From Desulfopila aestuarii DSM 18488 (GTDB lineage: Bacteria; Desulfobacterota; Desulfobulbia; Desulfobulbales; Desulfocapsaceae), in the NCBI GenBank assembly GCA_945863875.1, contig CAMBBS010000024.1, forward strand, positions 1-64,000: a DNA stretch of 64,000 nucleotides, written 5' to 3'. A model generated the notes under the pieces. It had not been told where the DNA came from, searched no databases, and was given only the letters and a program-made list of their open reading frames with translations. A program made the position numbers and the translations under genes. This document shows positions 57,899-64,000 of this stretch, piece by piece; the first letter of the stretch is position 1, and each line of letters starts with the position of its first letter.

Positions 57899-59701
57899 AT
57901 GAAATTTTTGAACAGCGATGCTCTCCTTGATGTCCTAGTTAAGCAGCAGATATTAAGCCCCAAACAGCGGCAGTTTGTTACGCTGGAAAAGGGGAAAATG
58001 CGCCAAAAGCTCCTCCGTCAGGCCGGTAAGGAAGGCGAGGTGGACAAGGATTATCCGGATATGGTCGATATCACCGTCGGCTTCAACTTCAAGCTGTCGG
58101 GGGGGGACGGCAGCCTGGTCGATGAAGAACCGATCATGCGGGCTGTGGCGAAAGAGAATAACCTGCCCTTCAAGAAGCTTGATCCGCTTGAACTTGATAT
58201 GGATGTCGCCACCAAGACCATTCCCCGTAACTTCGCCATCAGGCAGCTTATTCTCCCTTTTAAGATGGAAAACGGTTTGGTGGAGACGGCCGTTTATCAT
58301 CCCGACTGTCAGGCGACCCTGGTCGATATCGAGCAGGCCAATCAGATTAAGATAAAGCCGTATATCGCCACGAAATCGGATATTAAGCGGATAATCAGTG
58401 AGTTTTTTGGATTTCAGAAGTCGATCAGTGCCGCTGAGGATCAGTTCGGTGTTATCCCGGGCGGGAGCAGTTCCATCGACATCGGTAACCTTGAGCGCTA
58501 TGTCAAAATCTCTTCTTCGAAAGAAATCACCTCCTCCGATCAGCATATCAAGTCGGCGGTCAACCATATCTTCCATTACGCTCTGGAACAGCGGGCCAGT
58601 GATATCCACATCGAGCCGAAACGCAATATATCGATGATCCGCTTTCGCATTGATGGTTCACTGCACACCATTTATAATCTGCCCAAAGCCGTCCATTCGG
58701 CCATTGTCGCCCGCATTAAGTTCTTATCCCGACTTGATATCGCGGAAAAAAGACGTCCCCAGGACGGCCGGATTAAAATCGGCGAAAAGAGCGGCAAGGA
58801 TATTGAGATACGGGTTTCGACCATTCCGGTGTCCTTTGGCGAAAAGGCGGTGCTGCGTATTCTCGATTCCGAATTGATGTTTCAGAAGGTCGAAACCCTG
58901 GGATTTTCTAATAGGGATATGGAGGTGTATAATTCTTTTATCTCCTCGCCTCACGGCATTATTCTCGTGACGGGGCCGACCGGAAGTGGTAAATCGACGA
59001 CGCTCTACTCGACGCTAAAGGAAATTTCCACCCCTGAGAAAAATATTGTCACGGTGGAGGATCCGGTGGAAATGGTGCACGAGGAGTTTAATCAGATTGC
59101 CGTGCAGCCGCTGATCGATGTGACCTTTACGACGATTTTGCGCAGCATCCTGCGCCAGGATCCGGATATTATCATGATCGGCGAGATCCGTGATCATGAG
59201 ACGGCTGCCCATGCGGTGCAGGCGGCGATGACTGGGCATCTGGTTTTTTCGACACTGCATACCAACGATGCGGTATCCTCCATAGCCAGGCTGAAAGACC
59301 TTGGGCTGCAGCCTTTTATGATCGCCACCACCCTGCTCGGCTGCATGGCGCAGCGGTTGGTCAAGACGATCTGTCCCAGCTGTGCCGAGGACTTTGCCAT
59401 GCCGGGCGAGGAGCTTCTGAAATTGGGCTTTCCCGTGACCGGATCGGGCAATATTGTCCTGCGCCGAGGCAAGGGCTGCCGGGATTGCCGTGGCACCGGA
59501 TATAAGGGCAGGTGCGGCATATTTGAAATATTTCCCATGTCTTCCAAGGTGAAAAAGATGGTCGCCGATGAGGCGCACACCTTAGAGATAAGGCAGGTTG
59601 CAATACGCGAAGGAATGACTACATTACGCGAGGACGCGTGGGATAAGGTCCGTCGCGGCATAACCACATACGAGGAAGCACTGCGGGTTACCGCCGCTTG
59701 A
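57899..59701 (+). CDS. GspE/PilB-type secretion/pilus ATPase
   Basis: 600 aa; GPTGSGKSTTLYSTLKEI, EDPVE, LRQDPDIIMIGEIRDHETAAHAVQAAMTGHLVFSTLHTNDA, C-terminal CPSC/CRDC zinc motif. Confidence 0.95.
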   Translation: MKFLNSDALLDVLVKQQILSPKQRQFVTLEKGKMRQKLLRQAGKEGEVDKDYPDMVDITVGFNFKLSGGDGSLVDEEPIMRAVAKENNLPFKKLDPLELDMDVATKTIPRNFAIRQLILPFKMENGLVETAVYHPDCQATLVDIEQANQIKIKPYIATKSDIKRIISEFFGFQKSISAAEDQFGVIPGGSSSIDIGNLERYVKISSSKEITSSDQHIKSAVNHIFHYALEQRASDIHIEPKRNISMIRFRIDGSLHTIYNLPKAVHSAIVARIKFLSRLDIAEKRRPQDGRIKIGEKSGKDIEIRVSTIPVSFGEKAVLRILDSELMFQKVETLGFSNRDMEVYNSFISSPHGIILVTGPTGSGKSTTLYSTLKEISTPEKNIVTVEDPVEMVHEEFNQIAVQPLIDVTFTTILRSILRQDPDIIMIGEIRDHETAAHAVQAAMTGHLVFSTLHTNDAVSSIARLKDLGLQPFMIATTLLGCMAQRLVKTICPSCAEDFAMPGEELLKLGFPVTGSGNIVLRRGKGCRDCRGTGYKGRCGIFEIFPMSSKVKKMVADEAHTLEIRQVAIREGMTTLREDAWDKVRRGITTYEEALRVTAA

Positions 59702-59809
59702 CGGCGGGAATGGTTACAACTACTACAGAGGAGACAGCGTTTCCTCCTCCACCTGAAGGAAGAGGTACCCACACTGTAATTTTAGATGAAAAATGAGAGA
59801 TAACACCTG

Positions 59810-60268
59810 ATGGCCATCAAGATCGTCGCCAAAAACAAGAAAGCCTTTCACGACTACCATATCGACGCCACCTATGAGGCGGGGATGGTGCTTTCCGGGC
59901 CGGAAGTGAAATCACTCCGGGCCGGCAAGGCGAACCTGCGTGACGGCTATGTGAAGATCGATTCCCGTGGTGAGGCGATGCTGTATAATGTGCATATTTC
60001 AATGTATTCTTTTGCCACGCAGAATCCGAACGAGCCGCTCCGGGTTCGTAAGCTGCTGCTGCATCATCGGGAGATCAAGAAACTTATTGGTAAGCTCAAT
60101 GAAAAAGGCCTTGCCCTGATCCCGCTGAAGATATATTTTATTGAGAATGGCAAGGCAAAAGTAGAACTTGGTCTTGCCCGCGGTAAAAGAGAATATGATA
60201 AAAGGGCAACCCTCAAAGAACAGCAGAGTAATCGCGAGATTCAGCGAGAGATGCGTCACGACAGGTAG
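59810..60268 (+). CDS. smpB: SsrA-binding protein
   Basis: [43 protein letters not shown]. Confidence 0.97.
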   Translation: MAIKIVAKNKKAFHDYHIDATYEAGMVLSGPEVKSLRAGKANLRDGYVKIDSRGEAMLYNVHISMYSFATQNPNEPLRVRKLLLHHREIKKLIGKLNEKGLALIPLKIYFIENGKAKVELGLARGKREYDKRATLKEQQSNREIQREMRHDR

Positions 60269-60313
60269 AGTAACTTAACTTATCAACCTATAGCTTGAAT
60301 CTGAATACATAAA

Positions 60314-60679
60314 GGGGGCGAAACGGATTCGACGGGGATGTGAAAGCTCATCGTTGCATGCCGAGCTTCTATTTGCTCGTAAAACCGATAGAACATAAAT
60401 ATAATCGCAGACGATTATAACTACGCAGTAGCAGCTTAATACCTGTCATACTGCCGTCCCACCAGTCTTCGCCCGTAAGGCTGGATTTGGGGCGTCGACT
60501 CAACGGGCTGGTCGCCTGAAGGTTGCCTGTCTTTCAGGGGACGAGATCTCACAGACTAGTTCCAGGAAATCTATGTTCCGACTGAGTTCCCGGCACGAAA
60601 CCTAAAGTACGGAACTAAGCATGTAGATACGGGAGGGGAGCATTTTCGGACGCGGGTTCGACTCCCGCCGCCTCCACCA
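60314..60679 (+). ncRNA. ssrA: tmRNA
   Basis: GGGGGCGAAACGGATTCGACGGGG 5' end, tag ORF reading GCA GAC GAT TAT AAC TAC GCA GTA GCA GCT TAA (ADDYNYAVAA), 3' GGTTCGACTCCCGCCGCCTCCACCA. Confidence 0.97.
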
Positions 60680-60729
60680 AATTATTGATATCATTGAGAA
60701 AAGTTGGATGAACCAGTGTCCAGCAGTAA

Positions 60730-60796
60730 AAGAGCCCATTTTTATCCACCTTCGTTATCCACAAACAGTAACGACGAGAGGTAAAAATGGGCTCTT
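60730..60796 (+). promoter_or_regulatory. Perfect 15-bp inverted repeat spanning the integrase start codon
   Basis: AAGAGCCCATTTTTA (60730-60744) and TAAAAATGGGCTCTT (60782-60796); ATG at 60787. Confidence 0.8.
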
Positions 60797-62679
60797 CTAC
60801 GTTTAACCCTTCCTACATTTATCAGACTCCTTCAGGCTATATCTTCCGGCTGCGTGTCCCCATGGACATCAAGTCAGTTGTCGGCAGAGTTGAATTCAGG
60901 TACTCTTTAAGGGCCGGAGCCTTGCGAGTGGCAAAGCATCGGGCAAGATGTATTGCATCCTTTATCCACGAATTAATCAAGAAGGTACGAAAGCAGATGT
61001 CTGAGTATACCCCTGAGCGAATACTTGGGATGGTCAAGAATCATGTTGAGGATATCATCAAGGATGATGAGTCTCCCAAGATAACCATTGATGGGCACAC
61101 AGTCTTCGAGCCGTCATACCTCCAGACCTCAAACGGAATGAGGGTTCTTTCATCTGAGCGCATCGAGCAGTTGACCATTCAATACCTCAAGGAGACCTTG
61201 GGGAACGACGAGAAATGCAGAGTGTTATCCTCTGGTGCAGACACCATTACCCTGGACGGTATGACATTTCTTGAGGGGTCAAACATGAAAGCCGAGGAGT
61301 CCTGTTCAATATTGAAGTCTGTAACTCGCTGGTTATTGCAAGGTGATCATTCTCTTATGCATCCATTGACTGAGAAAATATTGACCCGAGAGAAGGCCCC
61401 TGTTGACCCCGCCAGCGAGACTTACAAGGTATTGAGTAGAGAACTACTGAAAGGCTTCCAAAGTGTCTTACAGGTGCGTACAAGACGCTCTGAGGGGGAC
61501 TATTCAGTATCTGATGAAGAGTTGGTTCCTGCATTGAAACAGGATGCCAGAAGACTAGCGGATATCCAGCAGCGAGAAGTTCAAGCACCCACCCCAGTAG
61601 TCAGCACCGGTATTGCTGGCAACGGGTCGGCTCCCCTACCATTTACCAGCAAGCTGGCATTCACCGAGATACAGAATAGGTACATTACCGAAATCGAGAA
61701 AGGTGAGAATTGGACAGAGAAGACCAAGGATGAGAACTTGTCAATCTTTGCTTTATTTGTCCGTGCTATGGGAGACTTGGACATTACCAGTATTGACCGG
61801 AAAGTGATGTCTGAATACAAATCAATGCTGATGCAGCTTCCACCGAACCTGAACAAAGGCGCAAAATACCAAGGGATGGATCTTAAGGAAATCATAGCAC
61901 AAAAGCCTCCTAAGACTCTTACCGTAAACACGCTCAATAAGTATATGCGAAGACTCAGTGGTGTCTTCAATTACGCAGTGAGGAACGGGTATATGCCTTC
62001 GAATCCTGCGGAAGGAATCCAAATCAAGAGTCAGAAGAGAGCTGATCAGGAACGAGAGGCTTACAACACGGAAGATCTTCAGAAGCTGTTTGATTCCGAG
62101 GAGTACAAGGAGGGTACGCATAGAGCATCTTACGCTTTCTGGACTCCATATATTGCCTTATACAGTGGATGTCGTTTGGAAGAGATCTGCCAACTTCACC
62201 TTGCAGATATTCGACAAGAGGGGGGCGTGTGGGTCTTTGACATTAACAACAAAGAAGAGAAGAAAGTTAAGACCCGTGCGAGTGCAAGACTTATCCCTAT
62301 TCATCCGCACCTTATCCAGCTTGGGTTACTCGAGCATGTCGAAACTCTTAAGACAAAAGGGGAGACCAGATTGTTCCCTGAACTCTCCCAACGGCGCGAT
62401 GGTTACGGCCAAACAGTTTCCAAGTGGTTCCAGAGATACAAAGAACGCTGTGGGATCGGAGAGGGTAAGACCTTCCACTCCTTCCGGCATACCTTCATAA
62501 CTCACCTGAAACATAAGCAGGTTGATTCCTTTATGCTTCATGAACTTGACGGTCATACAATAGACAGTGAGACCATGGGCAGGTATGGTAAGCGGTATAC
62601 TCCTGATATCCTCTTGAGGGAGGCCATAGAGAAGATCGACTATGGACTCGATTTGCGAGGCGATTTGTCCCGGCCATAA
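60787..62679 (+). CDS. Tyrosine recombinase/integrase of an ssrA-integrated island
   Basis: 630 aa; LYSGCRLEEICQLHL, HSFRHTFITHL, HELDGHTIDSETMGRYGKRYT (R..HxxR..H..Y catalytic set), directly downstream of ssrA. Confidence 0.93.
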   Translation: MGSSTFNPSYIYQTPSGYIFRLRVPMDIKSVVGRVEFRYSLRAGALRVAKHRARCIASFIHELIKKVRKQMSEYTPERILGMVKNHVEDIIKDDESPKITIDGHTVFEPSYLQTSNGMRVLSSERIEQLTIQYLKETLGNDEKCRVLSSGADTITLDGMTFLEGSNMKAEESCSILKSVTRWLLQGDHSLMHPLTEKILTREKAPVDPASETYKVLSRELLKGFQSVLQVRTRRSEGDYSVSDEELVPALKQDARRLADIQQREVQAPTPVVSTGIAGNGSAPLPFTSKLAFTEIQNRYITEIEKGENWTEKTKDENLSIFALFVRAMGDLDITSIDRKVMSEYKSMLMQLPPNLNKGAKYQGMDLKEIIAQKPPKTLTVNTLNKYMRRLSGVFNYAVRNGYMPSNPAEGIQIKSQKRADQEREAYNTEDLQKLFDSEEYKEGTHRASYAFWTPYIALYSGCRLEEICQLHLADIRQEGGVWVFDINNKEEKKVKTRASARLIPIHPHLIQLGLLEHVETLKTKGETRLFPELSQRRDGYGQTVSKWFQRYKERCGIGEGKTFHSFRHTFITHLKHKQVDSFMLHELDGHTIDSETMGRYGKRYTPDILLREAIEKIDYGLDLRGDLSRP

Positions 62680-62707
62680 GTGGGGCTTGAACACAGAACA
62701 CAGTGGC

Positions 62708-64000
62708 TTACTCGGTGGCCTTCTGCATATAGAGATACCCCTGGAAGCCAATGAAGACCTCACTGATCTCAGCGACACTGCCGAGTTCCGCCATGGCATC
62801 ACCAACGGATTGGTATTTTAGTTCAAGCAGGTTGGGAAGTTTCTCCCGGTCAAGCTCGGAGACTCCCTGGGCGACATAGTGCGCCAGGACGAAATCAAGG
62901 AACTCCTGCTGCTTGTCTGAATAGTGGGGATACATGCTGGTCTTGCTGATGGCAACTCTTTCCTCTCGGGTGATGGTGGGCAGCGCATAGGCAATATAGG
63001 CCAGCACATCGAACAGATCGCTGTTCTCGGCAGCAATGAGACTCTTGATCTCGCCGAGTTGTTCCCGGCCATATCCCTTTTCCTCAAGACCTGAGATGAG
63101 TTTCCTGCGGGTGTCCGGTTTACTCCATAGTGCCCGAAGTTCGTCCTCATCCTTGAAGAGTGCCGGTAACTCCCCGAACAACTTCTCGATGAACTGTGCG
63201 GCTGACATGGGTTTACCGTCAGGACTCCAAAAGGTAGTCGCCTTCATGTGCTGGATGGTTCGTTCTTTGCCGTCTGCCAGCTTAACCTTGACCTTCACCT
63301 TCTTCTTGCAGACACATGGTCTCTGTCCACATTTAGAGCAGGGTTCCGGTTCACACTCACAGGGAAGCTTTCCACATACTGGGCATTCCTGCGGTGGGTC
63401 GACCGTGCATGTGCAGGGATGGTTGCCACAGCGTTTACAGGACTCTGGGTCCATAGGTTCACCATCCCACTCAGGATCATTGAAATGGAGGTAAGCCTTC
63501 ACAAAATCGTAAATGGTGAAGTATTCCTTCCCGTCAAACAGACGAGTACCTCTGCCGACAATCTGTTTAAACTCAATCATGGAGTTCACGGGGCGCATCA
63601 GGACGATGTTTCGGACATTACGGGCATCCACGCCTGTTGAGAGTTTCTGTGAGGTAGTGAGGATTGTCGGGATTGTCTTCTCGTTATCCTGGAACACCCT
63701 GAGCCAGCGTTCCCCCTCTTCCCCATCGTTTGCAGTCACCCTGATACAGTAGTTCGGATCAGTGCCCGATTTGTACTGGTTGATGAGGTCTCTTACTGCC
63801 AGGGCATGCGCCTGGGTTGCACAGAATACCAGGGTCTTCTCTTTCTGGTTGATTAGGTTCATGAAGAGCTTTACTCGGTATGCCTCTCGTTCGCGGATCT
63901 CAATCACCCGGTTGAAATCATCTTCACCGTACCTCTTGTCTGTTTCGATCTCGCCTTCAATCAGGGTGTCATCAGAGGTGTAAATATAATCATCCAGGGT
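62708..64000 (-). CDS. hsdR: Type I restriction enzyme R subunit (HsdR, EcoEI-like), partial; 5' end beyond window
   Basis: KTLVFCATQAHALAVRDLINQYK, LTTSQKLSTGVDARNVRNIVLMRPVNSMIEFKQIVGRGTRLFDGKEYFTIYDFVKAYLHFNDPEWDGEP; frame open to 64000. Confidence 0.9.
   Translation of the reverse strand, partial: TLDDYIYTSDDTLIEGEIETDKRYGEDDFNRVIEIREREAYRVKLFMNLINQKEKTLVFCATQAHALAVRDLINQYKSGTDPNYCIRVTANDGEEGERWLRVFQDNEKTIPTILTTSQKLSTGVDARNVRNIVLMRPVNSMIEFKQIVGRGTRLFDGKEYFTIYDFVKAYLHFNDPEWDGEPMDPESCKRCGNHPCTCTVDPPQECPVCGKLPCECEPEPCSKCGQRPCVCKKKVKVKVKLADGKERTIQHMKATTFWSPDGKPMSAAQFIEKLFGELPALFKDEDELRALWSKPDTRRKLISGLEEKGYGREQLGEIKSLIAAENSDLFDVLAYIAYALPTITREERVAISKTSMYPHYSDKQQEFLDFVLAHYVAQGVSELDREKLPNLLELKYQSVGDAMAELGSVAEISEVFIGFQGYLYMQKATE

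Overview
This 64 kb window is bacterial chromosome. The gene content and a tmRNA tag read as ADDYNYAVAA point to a Desulfobacterota/Desulfobulbales-like host; this placement is inference. Most of it is housekeeping: ammonium transporter/PII, cytochrome bd, fmt/def/larC/pgpA, plsY, a BirA/BioY/ECF biotin module, purF, ispDF, rnpB, tRNA-Met, nfo, a GspE/PilB ATPase, smpB and ssrA. Between these lie accessory blocks: (1) a glycan/lipid-glycosylation cluster at 0-12 kb with an ExeA-OmpA chimera; (2) a cobalamin-riboswitch-controlled TonB/ExbBD/receptor operon with a very unusual exported BtuF-CbiZ-BtuF tri-domain protein; (3) an aminotransferase plus TRAP transporter cassette bracketed by two decayed IS200/IS605 remnants in direct orientation; (4) a decaying FemAB/polysaccharide-deacetylase pair; (5) a TRAP 4TM/12TM pseudogene whose last fragment overlaps plsY; (6) the left end of an ssrA-integrated island (tyrosine integrase plus HsdR with three CxxCGxxPCxC repeats). 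Other items missed by a >60 aa ORF track or unexplained by the features include a 30-codon micro-ORF after cydAB, a dispersed palindromic repeat, and a perfect 15-bp inverted repeat covering the integrase start codon. No CRISPR array was seen. All family assignments come from reading the sequence; no database search was run.
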